DNA of 55,076 nt, taken from positions 1 through 55,076 of the forward strand of contig JALSOP010000037.1 in assembly GCA_026986435.1 (NCBI GenBank), read 5' to 3'. This stretch comes from Desulfurococcales archaeon. GTDB lineage: Archaea > Thermoproteota > Thermoprotei_A > Sulfolobales > NBVN01. Shown one piece after another: positions 41,903-49,354 of this stretch. Each line of letters begins with the position of its first letter. Position 1 is the stretch's first letter. The notes under the pieces are model-generated. The model had not been told where the DNA came from, did no database searches, and saw nothing but the letters and a program-made list of their open reading frames with translations. A program made the translations under genes and the position numbers.

Positions 41903-43386
41903 ATCATCCCACCCCCTATCAAGATCATTAGCGATAACCCGGGAACAAGCCCAGAGCATATCCTGTCAAATCCGGCCTTAGATACGAAGATCCCGAGAGC
42001 CGCTGATGAAGCTATGAGGTACCTGATAAGCAGTTTATCTACAGAGAGTAGCAGCTGTGTTGTTGATAGGAGGAGGAACGTGATCCCTATGCTCACGACC
42101 GCTAAACCCGCCCCTGTTATTATGAGCTTCCGGATGTCGGCTATCATGCTCTCAACAACGTCCTTAAGCAGTATCAGGGTCTCGCGCCTCACGTCCCCTT
42201 GAGAGAAGAGGTTGCTTATTGTGAAGTCGGTGAAACAGGTTATCCAGTAATGATACTCGTTGCATCTCCCTCTAGGGAAGCTTGAGAGAGTCCCTCCCAC
42301 GCTCTCCAGGTAGGCCCTTAGCCTGTTTATGTTGCCTACTGTAAGGAGGGGTATTTCGGAGATCGCCTTAATGACATTGTTTAGGGAGTGCAGTTCCTTT
42401 AGAGCACCCGATAATTCCTTAAGCCAAATAATGCCGGACAATATCAGCGTCAGCGCTGATGCTAGGAGGACGGGCTTACTGAGAAGGAGAATACCCGTAA
42501 ACAGTAGGATAATCCCAATAAGGAAGAGCGTGCCCTCCAGTTTGGAGCGCTTGTTACCTAGATGTATCATATGGCGGGGTAGCTTAGGTACGGAGGCGAT
42601 CCCTACCGGTATGAGTATTAGCATCAATGCTATGGCGTAAGATATGGCAGAGCGCCCAATAAGGTTGGTCATTAGTGATGCTATGGGTGGAACGTACCCT
42701 ATTAGGGCTGATAGGGCCACCGAGAACACGATCCTGGCTTTCACGGCGTCACGTGCCCTCTCCTTCAGAGTCCTTGTGTAGTACCTAAGTGAGTCAGTGA
42801 TCCACACGCCGCCGAGGCCCATGGAGTAGGCTGTCAGGTACTCCGAGAACGTCCTCCTAAGCTTAGTAGAGAATTTCTCACTCATTATCCGCAGGGACTC
42901 CATTATCCCGAAGACCGTCGAAAGAGCTGTGAGTCGGTCGCTGAACTTCAGGAGGGCGGGGAATATAGTCGATGCGTACTTCCTCCAACTCCCACCAAGC
43001 TCCACCACGTCTCTCCCAAGCTCCACGTCTGTACCCTGCGAGAGGCCCAGAGATATTATGAAGTACTCGAGCTCTGTAAGTACACGCGCTGAGTAGTTAA
43101 GCGCCCTGAGGTACCATATCGTCACGTAGGCCGCGGGCGGCAGAATTATTGAGAGGGCGATCAATAAGATCTCGTAACCGGGCGCTGCCTTAACAATGAA
43201 TGCGGTTAAGAGAATAGACAGTGAGTACGTGCCTGCAAGCCAGATAAGCACTTCTTTGTACGCTTCTCTCCCAATTTTTCTAGCGTTGCCGCTCCTAACC
43301 CTCAATTCCTCTATAAGCTCCACAAACGCTTGGAGACCACTGAGTAGTATACGAATTGTTCTCGAGTTAACGTTTTGTCTCTGCAT
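41899..43386 (-). CDS. Archaeal type IV pilus platform protein (TadC/GspF-like)
   Basis: A 495-residue membrane protein with about eight to ten hydrophobic segments (for example YSLSILLTAFIVKA, ILLIALSIILPPAAYVTIW, TLFLIGIILLFTGILLL, LASALTLILSGIIW, LIITGAGLAVVSIGITFLLL). Two cytoplasmic helical parts, each like a T2SSF domain (LEYFIISLGLSQGTDVELGRDVVELGGSWRKY and INRLRAYLESVGGTLSSFPRG), lie between them. This is the usual layout of crenarchaeal pilus or archaellum platforms. It overlaps the secretion ATPase gene by 20 bases and the next gene by 4. Confidence 0.8.
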   Translation of the reverse strand: MQRQNVNSRTIRILLSGLQAFVELIEELRVRSGNARKIGREAYKEVLIWLAGTYSLSILLTAFIVKAAPGYEILLIALSIILPPAAYVTIWYLRALNYSARVLTELEYFIISLGLSQGTDVELGRDVVELGGSWRKYASTIFPALLKFSDRLTALSTVFGIMESLRIMSEKFSTKLRRTFSEYLTAYSMGLGGVWITDSLRYYTRTLKERARDAVKARIVFSVALSALIGYVPPIASLMTNLIGRSAISYAIALMLILIPVGIASVPKLPRHMIHLGNKRSKLEGTLFLIGIILLFTGILLLSKPVLLASALTLILSGIIWLKELSGALKELHSLNNVIKAISEIPLLTVGNINRLRAYLESVGGTLSSFPRGRCNEYHYWITCFTDFTISNLFSQGDVRRETLILLKDVVESMIADIRKLIITGAGLAVVSIGITFLLLSTTQLLLSVDKLLIRYLIASSAALGIFVSKAGFDRICSGLVPGLSLMILIGGGMI

Positions 43387-44632
43387 AGTCGATCATCCTC
43401 CTTGTTCCTATTTTGTATAACTTCCTTATGATGACCCTATTCGACGAGTCATCATAAACAGGTTTCTCCACTGACACCACAGTCCTTTGGAGCTTGCCAT
43501 CCCTGGTGGAGAAACCCATCACAATTATAGCGTCAAACATTGCGACCTGATACGGGCTGAGATCTATTGGTGGGCTCATGAGCCTTGTCACCACCTCCCG
43601 CGCGCTCCCGCCGTGGAACGTTGTCAGGCTCCCCAGACCCATATTCATTGCCTGTGGCAGCACCCGAGCCTCTCTGCCCCTCGTCTCGCCGATCACGATG
43701 TACCTGCTCACCGATGCCCTAAGAGCCGCTTTTGCTAGGCTCATCTGGTCAACGTCCCTACCAATGCCCCAGAGGCTCGCTGGGACAACGTACCTAACCC
43801 ACGCACTCCCCGGTAGCGGGTCTATCTCAGGCGTGTCCTCGATTATCACTATTTTCCATTCTTTCGGGATCAAGGAGTAGAGTATCGCTCTTAGGAGTGT
43901 GGTCTTGCCCGAGCCAGGCGGCCCAGCGATTATTATTGAGCCTCTTCTATCGATGATCCTCTTGATTAACCCAACGACCTCCGGAGAGAGTGTGTTTCTC
44001 TTGACCATCTCATCAAGGGAGATGCTACTGATGCCCCTCTTCTTCCTAATCACTATCTCGCCGTCCCCTCCAGTCACCTCAGGATGAACTAGGTGTACTC
44101 TGTGCCCTCCATCCTCCTCTGGGAGGTTGCCGTCAGCTATCGGGTTTAGGGGAGTAACTAGCTTCCCAATCTTCTCGGCAAGAAGTTCCATATACTCAAG
44201 AAACTCTGCCTGAGTCTTTATCGTGATATTAGTCGGGATGTAATCGGCTCCCGGGTCCCTCCGGAGTATCTCTGAGTGCCTGACCCACACGGTGCCGGGG
44301 CCGACGATGGATATGTCCTCTATGTAGGGATCATCTAGCAGTATCTGCAGCTTCTTATATCGCATCGTCCTCGAGATGCTCACGAGTTCACTGAACTTCG
44401 GCTTTTTGCCGGTCGTCCTCCGTATGGCCTTAATTAGATTGAACAGCGTGATCTTTCTCTCGTTAATTGACTCGATAGCCCTAACAATGTCCTCCCTGCC
44501 TAGCGCTTTGGGCTGATCAGTGACCAAGTATTTGTAGTTCTTGCCTATTTTCACAACCTGCACACGGGTGCTTGAGACTGTGTACTTGAGGATTTTCTCA
44601 TAAAAAGAAGTGCTCAACCCTGTACCCTCCAC
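43367..44632 (-). CDS. Type IV pilus/secretion ATPase (VirB11/GspE-like)
   Basis: A 421-residue assembly ATPase. The N-terminal domain ends with the strand block DPYIEDISIVGPGTVWVRHS (101-120). Walker A is GPPGSGKT (237-244), the Asp box is VIIEDTPEID, Walker B is YIVIGETRGREA and the His box is TTFHGGS. It powers pilin assembly or retraction as a hexamer. It follows the pilin gene by 15 bases. Compared with ArlI there is no archaellum gene nearby, so an adhesive or DNA-exchange pilus is more likely. Confidence 0.9.
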   Translation of the reverse strand: MEGTGLSTSFYEKILKYTVSSTRVQVVKIGKNYKYLVTDQPKALGREDIVRAIESINERKITLFNLIKAIRRTTGKKPKFSELVSISRTMRYKKLQILLDDPYIEDISIVGPGTVWVRHSEILRRDPGADYIPTNITIKTQAEFLEYMELLAEKIGKLVTPLNPIADGNLPEEDGGHRVHLVHPEVTGGDGEIVIRKKRGISSISLDEMVKRNTLSPEVVGLIKRIIDRRGSIIIAGPPGSGKTTLLRAILYSLIPKEWKIVIIEDTPEIDPLPGSAWVRYVVPASLWGIGRDVDQMSLAKAALRASVSRYIVIGETRGREARVLPQAMNMGLGSLTTFHGGSAREVVTRLMSPPIDLSPYQVAMFDAIIVMGFSTRDGKLQRTVVSVEKPVYDDSSNRVIIRKLYKIGTRRMIDYAETKR

Positions 44633-44647
44633 TCCTCAATGTCTTCG

Positions 44648-45088
44648 TTACAGTGGTATCTCCACGGTAGTCGTTTCGCCAGTATCCGAGGTTAAGGTAA
44701 TCACTACTAGCTGTGGCGATGTAACGCTGCCAGTTGCCACGATGACCAGTGTCTGCCCAGGACTCACCGACCCTCCTGCAGGTATCGTTGAGTACTGTGC
44801 GGAGGTGGTTGTTCCGTCGCTACTCACTAAGCTGACGTCGGTGACCTGGAAGTCTGAGTCGCTATTATTCTTCAGCTTGATCGTAACTGTCAGGGTGCCG
44901 TTTCTTAACTCTTTGGACGTTAGCGTACCCGATATTTCTGGTATTGCTGTCTGCTCGGACACCTTGCTTGCCTGTCCCTGTAGCCATGACTGCACGGCGA
45001 ACGCTACGGGTATAGCTATGGCGGCCATGACGAGCACAACTATTAGGTCGCTCACGCCTCTTCTCATCCTACGGGACCTTGCCCTCAT
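44648..45088 (-). CDS. Type IV pilin with class III signal peptide
   Basis: A 146-residue pilin precursor. A short basic leader MRARSRRMRRG ends at G11 and the mature protein would begin VSDLIVVLVMAAIAIPVAFAVQSW, a typical uncharged assembly helix. The rest is a Thr/Ser-rich beta domain (LTVTIKLKNNSDSDFQVTDVSLV) like archaeal pilins and archaellins. The A24 peptidase at 14675-15400 should process it. First gene of the pilus operon; a minus-strand TATA (CTTTAAAAACAC, plus-strand 45110-45121) lies just upstream. Only one pilin is visible, whereas Ups operons have two. Confidence 0.87.
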   Translation of the reverse strand: MRARSRRMRRGVSDLIVVLVMAAIAIPVAFAVQSWLQGQASKVSEQTAIPEISGTLTSKELRNGTLTVTIKLKNNSDSDFQVTDVSLVSSDGTTTSAQYSTIPAGGSVSPGQTLVIVATGSVTSPQLVVITLTSDTGETTTVEIPL

Positions 45089-45169
45089 GGGGTTCCCCGT
45101 GAGTAGGTAGTGTTTTTAAAGTGTGCATGGGGGTGTTGGCTTAAATGATTAGCTGATTTCCTCCCTAGA
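45089..45169. promoter_or_regulatory. Divergent promoter region of pilus operon and wHTH gene
   Basis: An 81-base gap with a minus-strand TATA near 45110-45121 (for the pilin) and a plus-strand GCTTAAATG near 45140-45148, about 26 bases before 45170 (for the wHTH gene). The second spacing fits a leaderless or nearly leaderless transcript. Divergence from the small regulator suggests that it controls the pilus genes. Confidence 0.5.
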
Positions 45170-45469
45170 ATGGTGCTGGTATTGAGCGGGGTTAGGGAGA
45201 GACTGAAGAATATCCTCTCCTCGATGAGGGGTAGGGTCGTAACCCCCGGCGACGTGGTTGCCCTCACCGGCCTGCCGAGGTATGAGGTGCTGGCTGCCTT
45301 CCACGTACTTGAGGCGCTGGGCTTCATTGAGGTAGTCCACGCTAAAGGAAATTACAAGATCTACAAACTCAGTGACCTCGGTGAGAGGCTCCTCGAAGCT
45401 CTTGAGGAAGCAGAGGAGTTCATGATCAGTATCGGGCAGGGCCAGCTGGAAGCGGAGGCAGGCACCTGA
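45170..45469 (+). CDS. Small winged-helix transcriptional regulator
   Basis: A 99-residue protein with a helix-turn-helix, VVTPGDVVALTGLPRYEVLAAFHVLEALGFIEVVHA (about 23-58), a beta wing (GNYKIYKLSDLGERLLEAL) and an acidic helical tail. Architecture fits small archaeal wHTH regulators. It is divergent from the pilus operon with promoters only 81 bases apart, so local control of the pilus genes is plausible but inferred. A TTG at 45182 is an alternative start. Confidence 0.7.
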   Translation: MVLVLSGVRERLKNILSSMRGRVVTPGDVVALTGLPRYEVLAAFHVLEALGFIEVVHAKGNYKIYKLSDLGERLLEALEEAEEFMISIGQGQLEAEAGT

Positions 45470-45506
45470 TCTTTTAAATTAATTCCATTTGGGGGTGTGA
45501 GCAATT

Positions 45507-45902
45507 TTGCTAGTCGAGCCTGCTAGGAATAGAGGTCGTATTCTTGTCATAGACTTGTCCAGTCCGAAAGATCTCTTCAGCCTCGCGGGTAGTGTCTCAT
45601 TTACATTAGAAAGTATAAAGAGTGAGAAAAGGTTAGTAAGCAATTACGCCAGGGCGGTCTCAGCGATCATGAAGGAGGCTAAAGGGACGGCTGAAGACGA
45701 GACGAACAGCGAAAGGGTGAGGAACGCCTCCTTTATCTTCCTGAGCATGCCGGATCCGACAATGATATCCACGGCCATAGGTGTGACGACCTTCATCGCC
45801 AGCAGGGGCCTTCACGCCCTGGAGCGCAGGAAGCACGGGTACATGGAAGTGTTTAAGGTGTACAGAAAAATAAGAATGGAATTATACGAATTAATCGACT
45901 GA
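45507..45902 (+). CDS. Hypothetical protein
   Basis: A 131-residue protein with no family I recognise. It has mixed helical segments (SVSFTLESIKSEKRLVSNYARAVSAIMKEAKG and HGYMEVFKVYRKIRMELYELI), a moderately hydrophobic stretch SFIFLSMPDPTMISTAIGVTTFIA, and no motif of a known enzyme. The start is TTG 45507 with GGGGGTG 9 bases upstream. It lies 37 bases after the wHTH gene and may share its transcript. Its 3' end is convergent with the SSB gene, 7 bases apart. Confidence 0.6.
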   Translation: MLVEPARNRGRILVIDLSSPKDLFSLAGSVSFTLESIKSEKRLVSNYARAVSAIMKEAKGTAEDETNSERVRNASFIFLSMPDPTMISTAIGVTTFIASRGLHALERRKHGYMEVFKVYRKIRMELYELID

Positions 45903-45909
45903 AGAACGC

Positions 45910-46299
45910 TCAGAACCTCCTCCTGAAGCTCTTTTCCGGTGCTTTAGGTCGTTCCTCTGGTACTTCCTCCTCTTTAGGCACTTCCTCGTCACCGATGCTC
46001 CGTATAGTGTTCCTACCACCTATATTGAGCTGTACCTCCCCTCTGTAGGCTGTTGTCCAGCCCCCCTTGATTTCTATTGCATCTCCTTCCTTAATGGTAC
46101 CAGCGGCTCTCCCCCAGAGCGTTAGTTTGACTCTACCAGTCTCGTCCCCCACGACTGCCTCACTAATTGTTCTCTCTCCTTTCTTTGTCTGGATTGTTTT
46201 CGGGGGGCTTGTCTCGAGAACCCTGACCTTTATGTCAACGTTTGACATCCCGGGTTTTAGATCCATGACCTTCTTGCTTTTGGACTCGTTTTCGTGCAT
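45910..46299 (-). CDS. ssb: Crenarchaeal single-stranded DNA-binding protein
   Basis: A 129-residue OB-fold protein closely following the Sulfolobus SSB pattern: MSNVDIKVRVLE, IQTKKGERTISEAVVGDETGRVKLTLWGRAAGTIKEGDAIEI, WTTAYRGEVQLN. The tail is acidic and ends FRRRF, shorter and less Gly/Arg-rich than in Sulfolobus. It protects single-stranded DNA and recruits repair proteins. I use the ATG at 46299; a GTG at 46317 would add six residues, but a TATA-like GTATTTAATAC (46346-46356) fits the later start. Confidence 0.93.
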   Translation of the reverse strand: MHENESKSKKVMDLKPGMSNVDIKVRVLETSPPKTIQTKKGERTISEAVVGDETGRVKLTLWGRAAGTIKEGDAIEIKGGWTTAYRGEVQLNIGGRNTIRSIGDEEVPKEEEVPEERPKAPEKSFRRRF

Positions 46300-46399
46300 G
46301 CCTACGATACACCACACAGACGATACGCTTCCTACGTGCTGATGGGGGTATTAAATACTTCCTTCAGAACAACAGGTATCTAAAAAAATGAGGTTCAGG

Positions 46400-46630
46400 T
46401 CACTCTTTTTCGACAGTGATGGCGCCAGTAGGACAGGCGGTTCTGGCCTGCTCTACACAATCCTCGAGATCCTCTGGAACCTCACCCTCCCACGGATTAG
46501 CACCGCGATACTGGTCTACTATCTGAGACTTTCCGTCTGGACCTGCCTCGAAGACCTGCGGACATAGAGCGTAGCACACGCCGTCGGAGATACAGAGATC
46601 CCAGTCAACCTTTACCTTAAGCTTGGCCAT
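46400..46630 (-). CDS. Single-cluster ferredoxin with Asp ligand (Pyrococcus type)
   Basis: A 76-residue ferredoxin. The cluster motif is CISDGVCYALC: C13, D16, C19 with C23, plus a distant Cys in ACPTGAI. As in Pyrococcus furiosus ferredoxin, Asp replaces the second Cys, which allows interchange between 3Fe-4S and 4Fe-4S forms. It is a likely electron carrier for the aldehyde oxidoreductase (30736-32592) and perhaps the PreA-like enzyme. Its own TATA, plus-strand AACTTATTAAAGA (46655-46667), lies upstream. Confidence 0.92.
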   Translation of the reverse strand: MAKLKVKVDWDLCISDGVCYALCPQVFEAGPDGKSQIVDQYRGANPWEGEVPEDLEDCVEQARTACPTGAITVEKE

Positions 46631-46759
46631 AGGTTTTCACCGTTGAAAGGTTCATGGCTAACTTATTAAAGATTCCCTGGATATAAGAGCATAAGTACTT
46701 AGGGTAATGATTTGGTGTCCAAAAAAGCTTAATAAGCGGACATAACTTCCAGTTTTCTG

Positions 46760-46858
46760 GGGCCCGTAGCTCAGCCAGGCAGAGCGCCCGGCACACCGGA
46801 TACCGGTGCGGGAATCATAACCGGGTGGTCCGGGGTTCGAATCCCCGCGGGCCCACCA
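46760..46858 (+). tRNA. tRNA with CAU anticodon (probably Ile2), intron at 32/33
   Basis: Acceptor GGGCCCG/CGGGCCC, D arm, T arm CGGGG-TTCGAAT-CCCCG, discriminator A, encoded CCA. Removing 22 bases (46793-46814) gives CCCGG-CTCATAA-CCGGG with anticodon CAT; the intron lies at the non-canonical 32/33 position and folds as CACCGG-ATA-CCGGTG. It lacks initiator features (A1-U72, GGG/CCC anticodon stem). The GGGCCCG acceptor is typical of isoleucine tRNAs, so the agmatidine-modified tRNA-Ile2 is more likely than elongator Met, but I cannot settle it. TATA-like GCTTAATAAG is at 46727-46736. Confidence 0.85.
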
Positions 46859-47025
46859 AGGATGCGTTAAGATAAATATTTCCTCATGAATTATAGAAAA
46901 CTAATAATATGGGCTTCATTGTAGATTAATAATATTATTAAGTTATTTTTAACGGAGTAAAATATTTATACATTTTAGCGATGTTGTGATTATTATTATT
47001 CTATCCACTGGCAACTTTTAATCTG

Positions 47026-47064
47026 TGCCTTAAGGCAACAAAGTTAAGGTTATATTTTTAATTT
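47026..47064 (+). promoter_or_regulatory. Palindromic operator candidate and TATA for the redox island
   Basis: The perfect 12-base palindrome TGCCTTAAGGCA (47026-47037) is followed by a TATA-like TTATATTTTTAA (47050-47061) and the ATG at 47094. The rest of the 235-base gap from the tRNA end at 46858 is AT-rich with no other recognisable element. The palindrome is about 20 bases upstream of the TATA box, where activators or repressors may bind in archaea. Confidence 0.45.
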
Positions 47065-47093
47065 TAGCCACTGCTTGGTTCTCTGGGATAGCT

Positions 47094-47867
47094 ATGGGGT
47101 ATAAAAGTGTAAAAGCAATTTTTAGTATTGATAAAGCAGTGGTCGACCATTTACTTGAGATGCTTAAAGATAAAGAATTTATTATTTCTTCTTTGCCTTG
47201 TGTTGTTGCGAGATTTAGTAATAAAATTCTTCTACGTTTTTCAAGGCTATTTTTATTTAGAGTTGATGATGTTTATTCTTTAGATATCGAACAAATAGAT
47301 AAAGGCACGGTGATCAAGCTTTTTGGCGAAAAAAGTACAGTTACCTTAATATTTCGTTTATTAGAGAACGATAAGATAGAATATGTAGGGGAATATAATG
47401 GACCTAAGCAATGGGTCGTTGTTCCGTGTCTCGAGGACATTGGTAGATCCGTTATTAAGGATGTTGCTGAAGAAGCTCGAAGAAGATCTGTGGAAAGATC
47501 CCATACGGCTGCAGGAGCCGATTATTCTGCACTACTAGCCAAGGTGTCATGGGTCTCGAAACTATTGTTGCGTTCGGTTCTAATTAAGTCAGAAATCGTA
47601 GCTATAAATAAAGGGAATCTCATATCGTATATAGAGGATCTAGCGTCTGAGGGAGTATTGTCAAAATATAAAACGGTATATGTATCGGGCACAAGCGACA
47701 TAGGCTCGTTTAGGATGCTTTTCATTAGTGGTGAGCTAGTTGGTGTTTATTCTCTTATTCGAGGTAAAGAGTATGTGGGCGACGATAAAGTCCTTAACGA
47801 ATTTGAGGGTTTCACACGTATTCGGGTTTATGGTTCAAATGTTGAACCTTCCATAGATGGGGGGTGA
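47094..47867 (+). CDS. Hypothetical protein, SRPBCC-like N-terminus
   Basis: A 257-residue protein I cannot assign. Residues 1-125 (VKAIFSIDKAVVDHLLEMLKDKEFIISSLPCV..., then alternating strands to GEYNGPKQWVVVPCLEDIGRSVIKDVAEEARRR) suggest a START/CoxG-like helix-grip fold. After a linker, about 150-250 form a second alpha-beta domain (YKTVYVSGTSDIGSFRMLFISGELVGVYSL). Codons are strongly AT-rich compared with neighbouring housekeeping genes. It is the first of three closely spaced genes, 5 bases before the ODP gene, so a redox or oxygen-related role is possible by association only. Confidence 0.6.
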   Translation: MGYKSVKAIFSIDKAVVDHLLEMLKDKEFIISSLPCVVARFSNKILLRFSRLFLFRVDDVYSLDIEQIDKGTVIKLFGEKSTVTLIFRLLENDKIEYVGEYNGPKQWVVVPCLEDIGRSVIKDVAEEARRRSVERSHTAAGADYSALLAKVSWVSKLLLRSVLIKSEIVAINKGNLISYIEDLASEGVLSKYKTVYVSGTSDIGSFRMLFISGELVGVYSLIRGKEYVGDDKVLNEFEGFTRIRVYGSNVEPSIDGG

Positions 47868-47872
47868 TTTGA

Positions 47873-48631
47873 ATGGGTATACGCGTACATAGACCCTACA
47901 TAATTGCTGAAAAGGATGACCACAGGTTCATATGGCTAGGACTTGATGAGGCAGAAGCTGAAAGAGGGATACTTACAAATCAGTACTTAATAGTTGACAA
48001 AAACGAAGGATTACTTATTGACCCGGGAGGACAATACGTATTCGAGAGAATATACAGGAATGTCAGTGAGTTTATTGAACCGGAGAATATAAAAGCTGTA
48101 TTTTTCTCTCATCAAGACCCGGATGTTGTCGGCTCATTGATAATGATTTCGGACTTTTTCCCTAATGCTGAGATTTATGTCTCAAAATTATGGACAAGAT
48201 TTCTGCCTCATCTTGGTGTCATAGAAGGTGTTGTAATGAAGGAAATACCTGATGAAGGAACAGATATCATCGTAGGAAAAACATCTCTAAAAGCGATACC
48301 TGCACATTATCTACACTCTCCAGGTAACTTCAGTTTATATGATCCGAAGGTTAAAGTATTGTTCAGTGGTGACATAGGAGCAGCTGTATTTCCTGAGGGA
48401 ACATGGTATCTATTCGTAGATGATTTCAAAACCCATGTCAAGTATATGGAAGGATTTCATAAGAGGTATATACCAACAAAGAGGGCCCTAGACATCTGGT
48501 TAAATAAAATTAAGGAATTAGACATTAATATAATAGCCCCTCAGCACGGAGCTATATTTGCAGAAAAGAATGTCAAAAAATTCCTGGACTGGCTTCGCAA
48601 TCTCGATAACGTCGGTTTAGACTCTATATGA
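47873..48631 (+). CDS. ODP-family metallo-beta-lactamase (flavodiiron-like diiron protein)
   Basis: A 252-residue MBL-fold protein of the oxygen-binding diiron (ODP) type related to flavodiiron proteins. Metal motif FFSHQDPDVVGS gives H80, D82 and D84; further ligands are the His residues in AIPAHYLHSPGN, D in FSGDIGA and H in PQHGAIF. The flavodiiron HxExDH ends in Val85 instead of His, and no flavodoxin domain follows. Such proteins bind or reduce oxygen or sense it. The ribosome-binding site GGGGGGTGATTT is strong. Between an unknown gene and a ferritin-like gene. Confidence 0.8.
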   Translation: MGIRVHRPYIIAEKDDHRFIWLGLDEAEAERGILTNQYLIVDKNEGLLIDPGGQYVFERIYRNVSEFIEPENIKAVFFSHQDPDVVGSLIMISDFFPNAEIYVSKLWTRFLPHLGVIEGVVMKEIPDEGTDIIVGKTSLKAIPAHYLHSPGNFSLYDPKVKVLFSGDIGAAVFPEGTWYLFVDDFKTHVKYMEGFHKRYIPTKRALDIWLNKIKELDINIIAPQHGAIFAEKNVKKFLDWLRNLDNVGLDSI

Positions 48632-48660
48632 CAAGTTGGAGGTGATCAAGACTGAATGAG

Positions 48661-49125
48661 ATGATAAAGAATTTGATCGAAAAAGCATGGGATATTGAAA
48701 ATAAATCAATAATGTCATATATGGGTTGGCTAAAAATATTAACAAATATAGGAATAAACTATGAACAAATATTAAATTTTATAGTAGATATAATCGAAGA
48801 TAGTTTGATTCATAAACGTCTTGTAGAGGCACTGGCCGGCGGGCTCAACGATATTGACACCATAAGAGAAGAATTATATAAGTTGAAAATTCAGACATCA
48901 TCTAAAGAGAATACCTGTGATAACGAATTAATAGAATTTATAAAAAGTATGATAAGAGAGCATGATATAATAGAGAAAGATGCGGCAAAAATATATAGAA
49001 AGTTGGCAAGCTCAGTTGACAGTGATATCGCCAGAAGGGTCTTTGAACTCATCGCCGAAGATGAGACAAAACACGATGAATACATGAAGAAACTAGATAG
49101 ATTAGTGGATAAACTGTGCTCTTAA
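48661..49125 (+). CDS. Ferritin-like four-helix protein
   Basis: A 154-residue all-helical protein resembling ferritin/rubrerythrin-like bundles, with Glu/His pairs at suitable places (WDIENKSIMSY, EDSLIHKRL, MIREHDIIEKDAAKIY, IAEDETKHDEY). It may hold a diiron centre, but not every ligand can be confirmed. The ATG at 48661 is 13 bases after a near-perfect Shine-Dalgarno GGAGGTGATC (48638-48647); an in-frame CTG at 48652 has better spacing, so a CTG start (three extra residues) is possible. With the ODP gene it suggests oxygen or peroxide handling. Very AT-rich codons. Confidence 0.7.
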   Translation: MIKNLIEKAWDIENKSIMSYMGWLKILTNIGINYEQILNFIVDIIEDSLIHKRLVEALAGGLNDIDTIREELYKLKIQTSSKENTCDNELIEFIKSMIREHDIIEKDAAKIYRKLASSVDSDIARRVFELIAEDETKHDEYMKKLDRLVDKLCS

Positions 49126-49157
49126 AGACAATGTAGTTCCTGAAGAGAATGATAAGG

Positions 49158-49234
49158 TGGAGCCGCCGGCGGGATTCGAACCCGCGACCACCGGCTTACA
49201 AGGCCGGCGCTCTACCCGGCTGAGCTACGGCGGC
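49158..49234 (-). tRNA. tRNA-Thr (UGU anticodon)
   Basis: Minus-strand cloverleaf: acceptor GCCGCCG/CGGCGGC, anticodon arm CCGGC-CTTGTAA-GCCGG (TGT), T loop TTCGAAT, discriminator T, encoded CCA (49158-49160). No intron. Same acceptor stem as the GGU isoacceptor at 5682-5758. It bounds the AT-rich island on its right side. Confidence 0.95.
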
Positions 49235-49354
49235 CCAAAAGACTGAATCTTAGGGCCTCTATTAATTTTTTTCAATGAGACCTAACCTTTATTAGTCGTG
49301 TTGATAAGGAATTAACAAGATATAATTAATCTAGTTAAGTCATTGGTGGGAGTT

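Noticed and set aside
43367-44632. Archaellum operon (ArlI/ArlJ).
   Set aside because: No ArlH, ArlG, ArlF, ArlX or archaellin cluster is present; the set with a VirB4/HerA ATPase fits a pilus better.
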